Assembly (NCBI GenBank): GCA_009760855.2
Contig: WPIO01000005.1
Span: 2,593,501 to 2,657,500, forward strand
DNA: 64,000 bases
Reading direction: 5' to 3'
Source: Cristatella mucedo
Lineage: Eukaryota > Bryozoa > Phylactolaemata > Cristatellidae
Below the pieces are notes generated by a model, which did not search any database, was not told the DNA's origin, and saw nothing but the letters and a program-made list of their open reading frames with translations. The position numbers and the translations under genes are program-made. Position 1 is the stretch's first letter. Every line of letters starts with the position of its first letter. Below, in pieces: positions 22,150 through 32,985 of the stretch.

Positions 22150-23400
22150 AGGCAAATTCAAAGTCAAATCAAATTAAGGTGAGGTAGAAGGCTATAACAC
22201 TGATAAGCAATAAGACTGGCATAGCTGCTAAAAAAATGGTGTTAATGAACAGTTGGCCGAGATACTCACTGAAATAGAAATTTTTTGAAAGGACCGGTTG
22301 ATGTAAAACGTTACCCAAACGAGCCAGGATTTGCTTAACCAAAGAGGCTCACAATCAGTCGATTTGCTCAACCGCAGCAACTTGCTCGAACTCCTAACAA
22401 CAATGTGCAAGCCTAACGTCAAGTTTGCTGCCATTTGGCTTGAGATTGGCCTCAGAATGCCATGATGGCAAGCTCCAACATTCAAAAGAGCTTCATACTT
22501 GCACACCTGATCACTTCTTTCCTAATGGTCTCAATGATAAGCCTAAACATTTTTATTACTGCATTATGAACGATCGTAAAGGACACTGCGCAAGAAGAAG
22601 CATTCGACACTTGCGAACCTCTTATTTCAGGTAGAGGCTGGTCGGCTGCTTTAATGATTTTCTGACCGGAAGCTCGTAAGGGACATCTGCTCCACTACTC
22701 TGTGCACTGCTATCGTTGACATTCAGAAGAACCACAGTTTTCTACTAGCCAATATGACTAGGGAAAGGATTATGAGAGCTTGGTCAATCTGTGAGCTGGT
22801 GTTTATGATGTGTATGCCCTGGTCGAACTACTGAACTATTTTGGGCACAAGCTCAAGGTAGCCCTACTTCCAATCTGCATAGATATTATCTCCGAGATTT
22901 CCCACGACTTTGAAATTATCAGTGAAATCATCAGTATGGCGAAGGGTTCGTGCAAGTACACCGACAAACTGCTGGGTAAGCAGAATGAGATCGTTCACGA
23001 TTTGGATCAACAGCTGCAGGATAAAGCAGACCACGGCCAGATACAGGACACTGCATCGTACAGCAAACAAGTTAGTTAACTTGGTCGCCTTCACTTTGGG
23101 AACGTTACACCTAATAATCCAGATGTTAGCCATGACCGCTAAAGTCGCATAGAGGAGAGCACGACGAGGAGAACGATAGCACGGCTGAGCGCAGAATCAA
23201 TCTTGCATACCATCTGGACCGTCGGATTTCATTTAAGTATGCCTCCATCGTATCTCTCAATTACCACAGGCAGAGCGAAAACGGGATCAAGATATTTTCC
23301 ATGCTTTCCACTTGACTGATCGAAGCTGCGACTGAGATTCGAAAAGCTCCCTCGAACTTTACTGGATGCGAACTATGTAAAAGATACCCTGTTGCTGTTT
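22150..23400 (-). pseudogene. Broken gene for an unidentified multi-helix membrane protein
   Basis: About 1.2 kb of minus-strand sequence still reads like coding DNA in pieces. The best piece (22,864-23,150) contains ATLAVMANIWIIRC, then KATKLTNLFAVRC and the strongly hydrophobic VLYLAVVCFILQLLIQIVND, followed by a polar, helical-looking stretch with TRTLRH-like and DNFKVVGNLGDN residues. After in-frame stops it goes on with QIDQALIILSLVILASRK, and near 22,190-22,290 another frame gives INTIFLAAMPVLLLISVIAF. Upstream, another frame gives ALSRAIVLLVVLSS just before ATLAVM, implying a frameshift. The overall size (about 400 residues, several helices, no introns) would suit a chemoreceptor-like or prominin-like membrane protein, but I recognise no diagnostic motif. 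Nothing here suggests it works. Confidence 0.35.
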
Positions 23401-24257
23401 GTTGAGAAAGAAGCCACGATCGTGAGGAATTAAAGATCCAGTTTACTCAAAGTGCAACCACTACTCTAGTGATGAATATAAGACGCGATTTCCACTGTAT
23501 TTACCGTTCTTGACAGAGCTTGAATCTCTTAGGAAACTGAATCTGCCACTAGAGACGACAGATTTAGCTCCACTTGCAGTTGGAAATAAATGATACTCTG
23601 TTAACGGATTCAAACTCAAGATCTCTTTTAGTTATGCAAGCAGCTTAATCCTAGCTGAGATCTAGAAGAGCCGCAGTAAGTGCTCTTCACTTAACCTCGC
23701 GCAGGTAAGCAAGCAGTAATCACCGAATAAATTTCACTCTGGCACTGAAGAAGCTGTACCAAACACATGCGTGTTAATCTGAGGGAAATTGTAAGTCAGT
23801 GCGGCTGTTACAATAAGTCTGAAGCGATTTTCGCATTTTCGCTGCGTACGAACTTAACGCCAGAAATTGAAATTTTGTTAGATGAATTTCCAGGCAAACA
23901 GTAGCAGAAGAGCATGTAAGGTGAGAGCACACTGGAAGAGCAAAGAGATCCGATATGAAAGCCAGAGGGACAGGCGAAGTCAGGCCGAAGTATACTCTTT
24001 AGGCGAATGTGCGGTGGTCGAGCCCTTCTATCCGCCTGTTATTGTGGTCTGTAGGGGGGAGGACTTCAAGGTTATAGCTATTTACAGCAGCTTGCCTTGA
24101 TTGACCGAGTTATGCTTTTAGACATTGCGGGAGATACAACTAGCCATTTGATCATACTTTCGCTATATCGTATGCAAAATGACTAGAAATAGATTCAGTT
24201 ATCTGAGGATGCTACACAAATGTGTTATTATTATTACAAACTAATTTCGACACAGAA
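23401..24257. other. No gene recognised
   Basis: No recognisable family motif. A short plus-strand open frame at 23,882-24,100 is Arg/Ser-rich and probably chance. Confidence 0.3.
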
Positions 24258-24268
24258 ACATGTATATG

Positions 24269-24309
<41 letters not shown>

Positions 24310-24341
24310 GCGCGCGTGCGCGCGCGCGCGTGTATGTGTGT
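24258..24341. repeat. Alternating purine-pyrimidine tract, (AC)n then (CG)n
   Basis: 84 bases alternate strictly purine/pyrimidine: TGTATATGTATACACAC, a long (AC) run, then CGCGCGCGTGCGCGCGCGCG and TGTATGTGTGT. Such tracts readily adopt the left-handed Z form in supercoiled DNA. Confidence 0.9.
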
Positions 24342-24899
24342 CTTCGCGAGAGAGTGTGTATTTACTCGTAATTCAAACAGAATTCGTCAAGCACCAGCCA
24401 AAGAATTGAGCACAACAACAAACTTGAAGGAACCCTGTTGACGAAGTCAGTACGGAGCAGCTGTCCCGGCATACGTGCGAAGCGACCTGTCGGCTAGAAT
24501 CTTCAAGTGAACGGGCCAGATTTTTGAAACCAGCCAAGCTCAAACGGAAGCTGCCTGATATGATGGCTATATCGTTGAATATACACGGGAAAAGCTACTG
24601 AATTTCGCAACACTTGCAGGTGTTTCGGGGCACACGCCGGAGTCCTGAATAAATGAAGTTGGAGAAGTCCAAATGCAGTGCTTCAAACGGGCTAGCAAAT
24701 AGTTTGTGATAAGCTTGTCTAAGGAGGCTCCAGTGGAGGAGCAGGATTTTTATCTGCAGGGCGTACCTGCGAGATGTTCATTTAGGTGGGTCAATACATT
24801 AAAGAAATAACAAATCGCAGAGCAAAATCACAGTTTGTTCAATGCGAACTCGGAATTTGGCTTCTCGTAGATTAAAATTTGGAAATAATTACACCGATT
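24342..24899. other. No gene seen
   Basis: Nothing recognisable between the microsatellite and the GC-rich island. Confidence 0.3.
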
Positions 24900-26150
24900 T
24901 AGTTGATCGGAAAAGGAGTGTGGCGATAGGGGACGGCCCAAGCCACCACCCCCTTAGAGAGCGGGCCAATGCTGTGTGCCCACCCCTCGGCTCCCCTGCA
25001 CCGGCCGAGTCTATCGCTTGCCAAATTTCATGGCTGAAAAAGTGGGCCACATTGGCAGTCCGCTAACCCGATGACCAGTCGCGTTGTACCATCCAGCCCA
25101 GATTATTGTAAGATGTCTCAGGGCGATGCCAGACGAGCCAGCCGTAGCCTATCGCTGCCCAGGAAAGTTTTTTTCAGTACTGACTGCTAGGCGGCTTTGA
25201 GGGTTAGGGTACAGGTGCAGGTTTATGGCAGGGTGCGTTATTGCTTCACAGATAAGCGACGACGCTGCACTTCACTTGGGGCTGGGGTTAAACGTAGGCC
25301 CGAGGTCGGGGAATGGTAGCCCAAACTAGTAGGAGGCGAAGCTGCAGCGCGTGAGGCGGCTAACGATTCGGCGTCAGCCAGAGCGGGGCACCCGCGAGGC
25401 TGTACAGTCGGAGCAGACTAGAGCAGACGAGTCGAAAGGATTCAGAGGGAGCGTCAGCGGAGCAGAAGGAGTCGGAGAAAAGCAGGCGACCTACACGGCC
25501 TGAGCCTTCGCCATCCACTGAGCTGGGCACTCACTCACATCGACTACAAGCGACGACGACGGCTGAACATCGGCAGTCGGTCGTTCAGTGAAAATGCTCG
25601 TGACACAGACGGCTGGCGTCGGAAATGTACCGTGCACGCTGTTGGTCTTTGCCACTAGTAGCTAGGGGGTTGGAAGGAGTAGCGTTTCTGAGGTGCAGGT
25701 AGCCGCTTCTCTTCAGAGCGGCGGCCGAGGGTAGTAGTCGTTTCGGCTGAGTTGTAACCGCACAGAAGCTCGTACCCCGGTATTCTACAGGCGGACGGTG
25801 TAGTGCAGCCCTGCAGCGCGGCTAAACCGCAAGCGGTCATAACCGGGTGCCGAAAGCAAGAGTTTATTGTGGGCCTGTTAGTAATGGTTACGCGTCGGCA
25901 CAAGCGGCTTACTCGGCGCGAACCGGACCGACGAAGTTAACTGCGTGAGAACTCCCGACATGCGACTGCAATAAGCTACCGCACGCCTGCGTCGTCAGCG
26001 ATGATCCCGATCCCCCGAAGGCGGACCGCTACAGCACCTCAAGATACGAGCTGCTAACTGAGTAGCCGACAGAGAGCTACCGTGCAGTCTAAGTTGCACT
26101 TAGATGTTCGTCGCCGTAGGTGCGAGCAGGTGTAGCGGGAGTGTGTGCGC
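24900..26150. promoter_or_regulatory. GC/CpG-rich island without an identified gene
   Basis: About 1.25 kb markedly richer in GC and CpG than the rest, similar to the island over gene 2 exon 1 at 15 kb. It contains a tiny plus-strand frame (ATG at 25,592, 23 codons) and a 82-codon minus frame at 25,655-25,903, neither recognisable. It could be a promoter, either of an unseen gene or of the lost copy whose late exon survives at 17.1 kb. No transporter helix-1 motif was found in it. Confidence 0.4.
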
Positions 26151-26154
26151 CGTA

Positions 26155-26316
26155 GGTCTGTCTCTCTGTCTCTGTCTTTTACTCTATCTATCTCTCTTCT
26201 TTTCTCTCTCTGTTTCTCTCTCTCTCTCTCTCTTTCTCTCTTTCTCTCTCTCGCTCTGATCTCTCACTCTTTCTCTTTCGCTATTTCTCTCTCTCTCTTT
26301 CTCTCTCTCTCGCTGT

Positions 26317-26370
<54 letters not shown>

Positions 26371-26460
26371 CCTCTCTCTCTTTCTCTTTCTCCCAATCTC
26401 TCTCTCTCTCTCACTTTCTCTCGCTCTCTTTCTTGCTCTCTCTCTCACTCAGCCCTCGCT
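26155..26460. repeat. (CT)n microsatellite
   Basis: About 300 bases of TC/TCTC runs with scattered TTTC, TGAT and CCC interruptions. Open frames reading Ser-Leu or Arg-Glu repeats through it are artefacts. Confidence 0.95.
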
Positions 26461-28639
26461 CTCTCCTGCGCTAGCTAGCCATCCTTTCGCTCTTTGTCTA
26501 ATGGAGTACAGTAGTCGGTCCACATTCTGACCGCCCTTTGTCTGCCCAGAGCTCCATTCCATGCTTAGCAGATCTCGCTGTCAGACTGACATATCGCTCC
26601 TCTCCCGGTTAACTAACGTGTCCCATACCCAATCCGACCCTTGGCTAGGCCGCCAGCTACGGGTCGCTCTAGGTGCCCTAGTCAGACCCACTAACACCAG
26701 GGCTAGTAACGCGGCTAACTTGAAAGCTGCCCCAGTGCAGAGTTACTGAGAGCCTGAGTAGATACTGCTAGTCACAACCTTCAATCTTTGAAAAATATGT
26801 CTGCGATGGGAAAGCCTTGGAGAAGCTATACGTGTGTTAAGTACACAGGTGGTGTTTCAACCGGAATAACACCCTAAGAGAAGGGAGAGGCTCGTTTGTT
26901 GGTTGTCTCAAGTGTTTGCGAGGAGTAACGGGAAAAGACCGATTTCGACGGGCAGCGTTATTGTGAGCTTGTCGATAAAGTTCGGGCAAAACTAGCGAAT
27001 GGTGCTTGATATTTCGGTCTAGCTCACGGCAAGAAGCTCGTGACACCTGGGTAACAGGAAGCCAAAGAAGCAGAAACGACGGAAGCGCCTGAGTGTAGTC
27101 AGGCAGGCGTAGCTCAGTGAGCACCTCACTTATCACAAGTTCAAAAATAGAAAGAGACTGAAGGTGAAATTCGAGCAATTCACGACCCATGTCTAGGCTT
27201 GAAGTTCTTACCCGGCTGGCAAGGCTTACCACTGCGTTATAAGACACTTAAGCACCTGCACTGAAATGCAACACTCATGTTTCTTGTGATTTTTCCCCCC
27301 ACATAAATGAGTACTTTAGAAAACAGCAGGACGAAACAAAAACAAGTGTTTTTTTAGATGCATCTAGAAAAGACCAGATCCGAAAAGAGTGACGAAATAT
27401 TGTAGCCACTGCTGATAGTGAGAATCGTCCCAAGTTCTTGCGGAGGGTTTTTATTTTAAAACATTCAAGTGATTTTGAAATGCACTGCATTCATTTATCG
27501 CTTGTTTTTGTCGCTGTCCTCTAGCACGTTAGAGCTTCAAAAGCTTTGAGGAACTAAGACGTGAGCAACGCTATTTTAAAAAAGCTCAGTAAGCCTGCTG
27601 TTCTTCGAGCGAGCTAATTAAATCTTCTGATATCCTCTCTTTGTTTGGTATGCTATGTCACAGAAAACCTAATCAAGTATTTATAACATATGCATTTGCA
27701 CAGCCCTGACAGAAGAATTTGTTTTCGTCAATATCTATTGAAAAAGCACACGAAAGAAAGCTAAAAGGATTTCGTTTGTTCTACAAATTCAATTAAAACT
27801 CATCTTGATGTTACAAGGTGTCACTCTGTTCAATAAACCGCTGCATATTTGAGTAGCATTGCCACGATATACAAAATAAAAGAAGATATATTACAAGATA
27901 TGCCTATTATTGCAAAGATACAGGCAAGCATTCTTTGGTGCACGGTCCTGCACGTTAAGATATGCCGGTCATGCGCTCAATGTCAATTTAATGCCGCGTA
28001 TCAGAAGGCATAGTCAATACAACCATACAACACAGATCTTAAATGTGGCGCCATTTTGCCATTGCGGTTTAAATGTCTGTCAAAACATTGCTGCTGCTGT
28101 CATACGTGTTGCAAGTAGCCCTACCTAAGTGTCAAAAGCGGACCCGTTTCTTCTTTTTTCAAGTGCACAAACCGGGAAAATCTCACAAGTGCAGACATCA
28201 ACTTTGGTAGGAGAATCGCCGACCCATTGGCAAAAACCTAAAAATAGAAAATTAAACTAATTATAAACAGCGGTCAAAAATGCTGTTTTATATGCTATTA
28301 TTCAGAGAAATACCGAATCATGTTCAAGCTTTCAATTAGTATTCACCCAAGTCTTTAAAACCGCTACCCACTGACATGGTGGCATATCCTGATTTTGCTA
28401 AATTCAAAAAATAGATGGAGACTTGCCTGTTCCGGGCAGCCTTCACTTTGTCCGGGTAATTTGACTCTTATAGACTTTTATTTATAGAAATTGTGCACGC
28501 CGTCCCCAAGGGACGGAACAATATATGCTTTTTTATTGCGTCCCAGTCAACTAATCCTTTTTCCCTAGGGGCTTTGAGTGCTCAATTATGCACGGTTCTG
28601 TGGATGCGGTTGGAGTTTTCTTTTACCATTTTATGTACC
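26461..28639. other. No gene recognised; one longer unassigned frame
   Basis: A 136-codon minus-strand open frame (26,837-27,247) reads a Leu-rich, basic protein (for example ELVISEVLTELRLPDY and ALPSFLLLWLPVTQVSRASC). I know no family like it. It lies downstream, in transcription direction, of the last identified gene 1 exon, and a CAG acceptor-like site lies just upstream of it, so a 3' exon is conceivable but unsupported. The rest is AT-rich. Confidence 0.3.
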
Positions 28640-28659
28640 TCTGCTGCTCTAAAGAGCCA

Positions 28660-28790
28660 CACAGACTAAGAGGGTGCTTTCAGGAGAGTTTTCTCTAACA
28701 CACCCATAGCCCAAACGGCTTTTGGTACTCATATGGTAGCCAACTGACCTCATTTCCTGGAAAAAAGAGAAAGTGAGAAGTATTTTCTGT
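28660..28790 (-). repeat. LINE family A 3' UTR fragment, copy A4
   Basis: ATAGCCCAAACGGCTTTTGG, TACTCATATGGTAGCCAACT and GACCTCATTTCCTGG on the plus strand match the reversed LINE A 3' UTR (compare 16,290-16,350). Confidence 0.65.
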
Positions 28791-28884
28791 GTGCTTCCAC
28801 ATGCTTATTCACAGCATGATAACTTACTCCTTGGCGACACTTGGTGATTACTTGTTTGATGTGAGTAGTAAATGGACTAGATCG

Positions 28885-29030
28885 CACCACCCTGGACTTA
28901 CCCAAGGGTATGGTGCTTGCCCTTAACAACAAGGGCCGTGTGCTCGAGACCTGCGCCATGTGGTAAACACCTAGATCCGGATTAACTTTTCTAAGGATGC
29001 TGTACAAATAAAGTTTTCTTAGGTAAATTT
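28885..29030 (+). repeat. SINE S2 copy
   Basis: tRNA-like head GACTTACCCAAGGGTATGGT, box B-like GTGCTCGAGACCTGCGCC, then AAACACCTAGATCCGGATTA, ACTTTTCTAAGGATGCTGTA and CAAATAAAG. Matches the S2 copies at 62.7 and 40.9 kb. Confidence 0.6.
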
Positions 29031-29299
29031 TATGTTCTTTTATAGGGCTACGATGTTCTATATTATTATTAATATCAATATTATTATAATATATATAACT
29101 TTTGCCACTATTATTACCGCGTCATGTGGTTGGCTTTATTCATTGCTGGGATACCTAGCCACGACATTTGTCCCTTGTGTTGAGTTTGTTGGTACCAATG
29201 TAAGCGCCATGCCGTCCCCGTCTTTTTAAGCAAGAGTTAGCCTACGTAGGCATGAATAATGCCAATACGAATTGAATAACAGATAAGTAAATATGTGAT

Positions 29300-29465
29300 A
29301 TCTGATTTGACAGCCTCTTTGTACAGCGAAAGATGAGCCTTTATGGCTATCCCCGCCGCTTGCAGCTGGGATAAAAGATTGCCCACCGCAGGATTCGAAC
29401 CCACATCCCCAGTAACGAGATCGTGAAAAGCCTTACTCAGTGTGGCATTACGGCTCACTAAGAAC
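29300..29465 (-). repeat. SINE S1 copy
   Basis: On the minus strand: GTGAGCCGTAATGCCACACT, TTTTCACGATCTCGTTACTG, box B GTGGGTTCGAATCCTGCGG, GGGCAATCTTTTATCCCAGC and GTACAAAGAGGCTGTCAAAT. A well-kept full-length copy. Confidence 0.8.
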
Positions 29466-30072
29466 GAGAAGCTTTAAGGTCAATTTTTGGAGGGAAAAAA
29501 ATTCGACCGCCGGTGTATCCCATTCTGCCAGGTACTGCAGGTTCACACGGATGAAACATTTTTGGCAATTGCCTGGTGCGAACTTGGAGATATAATTCAA
29601 TTTACCCCGTCGAAAGTACCGGGGCAAGCAAAGGGTGTTAGTAAACATGATTACGGCTTCATGAGACGAGTAAGATTTTTTCGTCAGTGCCCCTATACAT
29701 ACATGTAAGTGTTCAATACTTTTGTCGCCGCTCTTTTTTTTATTCACTTTAGTGTTTTACAAGAACAATTCTGGAGCTTGCTTAGTCGTAAGATTCTCAC
29801 CGCAAATAGATAGGGGATAACCAAACAGACTGCTTGACATCATTGCACTCGCTGGCCTCAGATTCTGTGGGTGCGATTTTAAATGATACTTAAAAGCAAG
29901 TATTTTAGCTGCGATAAGTCGATGATGAGGCTCGAAAGAAAGGATGACATAACCAGCTTTGGCGAATGGAAATTCCTTCTTGATTTAAAAATGTCCCGAT
30001 TCATCACTCAATATCAAGTGGCTTTGTTTTTTCGTAGTAATGAGAGGAATCTATCCCGGATTGACGAATTAC
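29466..30072. other. No gene recognised
   Basis: Overlapping open frames on both strands at 29,448-29,747 have no recognisable domain. The region lies downstream of the last identified gene 1 exon and may contain intron sequence. Confidence 0.3.
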
Positions 30073-30241
30073 CATTAAGAGAGTCAATCCTGCCAAGCAA
30101 GTGGTGGCCCACGAGAATCCAATCCGGTCCACCAAGTAGCTGCCTAGGAGAGGTCCGGTAAATGCTCCTAGAGCGGTAGCTGATCCAAGGACTCCACCAA
30201 CCATGCCATAAGTATCGACATTTTCGGGATAACCACGTTTT
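30073..30241 (-). CDS. SLC18B1-like MFS transporter, late exon (gene 1)
   Basis: A 169-nt minus-strand exon with a TTTGCAG acceptor and a GTAATT donor; one base plus 56 codons, no stop. It reads RGYPENVDTYGMVGGVLG, then SATALGAFTGPLLGSYLVDR and IGFSWATTCLAGLTLLM. These are the helix 10-11 region motifs of SLC18B1 (T-x-G-x-V-x-G, G-A-F-x-G-P, G-F-x-W-A-T). It is the last confidently placed exon of gene 1, whose earlier exons lie at higher coordinates. It needs a preceding exon ending in phase 2, which exon f (31,985-32,085) provides, but family proteins have about 35 more residues in between, so another exon is expected. The remaining helix 12 and tail were not found. Confidence 0.85.
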
Positions 30242-30564
30242 CTGCAAATGCAGATGGTTGCCTGATGAACAGACTAGCATCAAGATCTCTATTGAAGCAG
30301 TCTTTTACTTACACGTTGATTATGAGACTACCGGATGCCTTCAATTGAAAAGTCAAAAACTAGATCCGGCATCCACTTTTCGACTGCATTAATCTGAATG
30401 CTTCTCTACTTATGTAAACTGTATCGTGTTAAAAACTTCTTAACAACGTTTCAAGAGCATATGCCACACGTTCACGAATGCAAGCAATCGACACCACTGG
30501 TTACAATTACTTGTCTTCATGAAGCAAATTCATGACCAATATATCTCCATGCATACATTTGGCG

Positions 30565-30710
30565 TATCTAATTTGATGACAAGGAGGCAGTGCAGCATGC
30601 GAAATTGCGAGAAAGGCTAAAATATCATACAGTAAATCCGGCATTAACCATACTGTCATAGCCAATGGTAAGACTTTGAGATTAAAAACATGATCACTGT
30701 GAAAAATATC
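30565..30710 (-). CDS. Possible missing exon of gene 1 (tentative)
   Basis: On the minus strand, after a good GATATTTTTCACAG acceptor at about 30,703, the sequence gives one base then a frame reading FNLKVLPLAMTVWLMPDLLY and DILAFLAISHA. A hydrophobic helix ending in M-P-x-x-x-x-I-L resembles the V-P-T-F-x-x-M-L block expected between exons f and h, and the start phase (one base completing the codon begun by exon f) fits. Against it, I found no GT donor in the phase needed to join 30,241. It could be chance or a decayed exon. Confidence 0.3.
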
Positions 30711-31984
30711 AGCGATTGCATGTTGCTCCTTGTCTGCTCGGGTAACTGATGAGAGATTCGGATTCATAGAAATTACAGCAAGAATAAAAAGTGCACTTGC
30801 ATACTACTGCTAAATTATTGCTGCTTCTGAAATGACGTACTGCATAGTTTATATATCAAGCACAAAATTATCCTTTTATTTAAGTAACTAAATATGGATC
30901 TTTCCATTGTTATCTCGGGAAGCTTCTCTTCAGCAATGGCAAGGATGTTCATGTACCTCCTGCATTTTGTCACCTGTCCACAAATTAACATAAACTGCAC
31001 TAGTTAATCTTGATCGTTGCAGTTACACGCATAACAAAGATTTATTGAAAAATTTATCTGAACAATTATTTTCCAGTTGATGCACATTTTTATTGATCTG
31101 AAATCCTCGGAATTACGTGAAATTTTACTAATTGCTAAATCTTTTTCTGTGTAGGCAATTTAAGTCTCCAAGATTCACTACTATTGATCATGCTGTACTG
31201 AATAATATAAATCTTCGGTTTGTAGAATGACGGTACTTGTTGATTCCCTTAACACGAGGCTCTCACATCTCTAGCACAACATACCATTTTCAACTTCACC
31301 GGAGGTACTGGTGAGTAGTTTCAATTGTACGGTTTTATTGGAAACTGCTGGTTGTGCCTGACTATCTCAATAGCTCTGCTAATAAAAGCTAACCCTTCAG
31401 ATGAGTAGCATATGAAACCTCAAATTTAATAAGCAAGTTCCATAGTAATTACTTTTTCAATGATAATATTTTTAATTGAAGTTACCTCACTGTTTTCTGT
31501 TAATGCCCAAAATATACCAATTAATGGTATAATATAACAGTTATCTTAGCAATACAACTTTGAAAGAACTAGCGTTTCTCGTATAGTTTTGTATATCAAC
31601 AGGACCTCAGCACAGGGAGATTAATTGTAAAATTACTCTCCAAACAGCTGCATTTCTAAACGCTCTCAAAGTCTGTGAGAAAAGAGAATACGGCAATGTC
31701 ATACTCTTGACTTGCCACCTTTCAGCTGGCAACCAATGTTTTCTTATTATGTCTGGCAGTCGCTTACATGACAGCATCGATGCAAAATTGGTAAGATGGA
31801 AGCCAGCAGCCAGCGAGTCCGATTCCATTTAAAGCCAATGAGCCTATGAGTATCCATTGAGACCTGGTAAACGTAGCCAACCGGGTTCAAGACGTGCCTC
31901 AAATCAATCTCAATAGTACTTGCAATTGCATGGGCAGTCTCTATCGGACTAAGAGCACTAGGTACATTTGAAATAGTTACTCAC
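30711..31984. other. Gene 1 intron sequence
   Basis: AT-rich intron. Small open frames such as 31,607-31,828 (minus) show no family motif. Confidence 0.5.
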
Positions 31985-32085
31985 TTGGAGAGCATCGGCA
32001 GAAGGGGAGTGAGTCCCAATAAAAGTCCGCTGGCTGTTGCAATGGCAGAGCCGATAACCATGACACATTTCAGCCAGCTGCCAGC
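31985..32085 (-). CDS. SLC18B1-like MFS transporter, exon f (gene 1)
   Basis: A 101-nt minus-strand exon, acceptor TTTGTAG, donor GTGAGT; 33 codons plus two bases. It reads AGSWLKCVMVIGSAIATASG then LLLGLTPLLPMLS. This fits helix 8 of an SLC18B1-like carrier, including the family's L-L-x-G-P/T-x-P-L-L-P motif. It follows exon e, which ends phase 0 at the D/G-K of the helix 7-8 loop, and joins it in frame. The 5.5-kb intron to exon e is largely filled by LINE B and LINE A. Confidence 0.8.
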
Positions 32086-32689
32086 CTACAAATACCGGAT
32101 AAAATAAAGGAAATTTCTACCGCTCAGTAAGCATCCCGTGCAATTCATCTTCGAGCTATCTTTTTTTCTATTATTCACTGTTCCTCGAGAGATTCACTTA
32201 TGCACTAATGTCATCGCTGAGAGAAAAGCTTAGTTTAAAAAAAGTTCTCCAAAACAGGCTCGTGCAAAAGATAAGGTTTCGTCATTGAAAACGGGATATA
32301 CCTGCAGCTTCATATTTGATACTTAGTAACACTTCAAAGACTTGTCTCAAGTGGAAGATGCATTTTTGTAGTAGCTAGTGAGCACTGTGACGAGAATCAA
32401 GCTTCCCCATTAACATATGCAGCAGTGTGAGTTTCAAGGACCCACGACTTAAATCTTTCGGATGAGTATCCTGTGCTACCGCACTTTTCAGTGAGGATCG
32501 GCAGGAATTGCTTATGGGACTATTCAATTAATGTTGATTATCTTTACTGACATTATTCGTTTGTTGAGTAATTCTTATATTTTATAAATCCTGCAGAGTC
32601 GTCAGGGCGAGCGCCTCGAACGAATCCATTAATCTAGCTATTACCCTAACGCAGCAATAAATAGTTTATTGAAGCATTAGGTTAATAAT
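32086..32689. other. Gene 1 intron sequence
   Basis: No recognisable element. Confidence 0.5.
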
Positions 32690-32985
32690 GCTGATAATAA
32701 TAATAACACATCTGATAAAGCACCATCAGAGAACTCAATCAATTGCTATGCACTTTACAATAGCTGCAAAAAAGCAACATTAAATGGTTAGTGGCCTCAA
32801 GCTCAAAACAATACATGATTAGGGGTGACACGCTCAGGGTCAGCATGCAAGTGTGGTTATTGGCAGCATGCAACTGACCCACAAAATGCTTTCGATAAAT
32901 ATATGCTTTTTTAGTTTCTTTTTAAATGCGGACATGCTAGGAGATGTGTTGAAACAGGTTGGGGTAACTTGCTCACAATTTTCAG
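32690..32985 (-). mobile_element. LINE family B, 3' end copy B12
   Basis: Plus strand: ATA-rich run, CACATCTGATAAAGCACCAT, CAGAGAACTCAATCAATTGC, then GATTAGGGGTGACACGCTCA, GGGTCAGCATGCAAGTGTGG and the coding end TTTCTTTTTAAATGCGGACA. Contains 3' UTR and the last codons only. Confidence 0.75.

Noticed and set aside
26184-26530. Arg-Glu and Ser-Leu frames in the CT tract
   Set aside because: Same reason: simple-sequence artefacts.
26837-27247. 136-codon minus-strand frame as a gene
   Set aside because: No family resemblance, no clear splice or start context; kept only as an unassigned frame.
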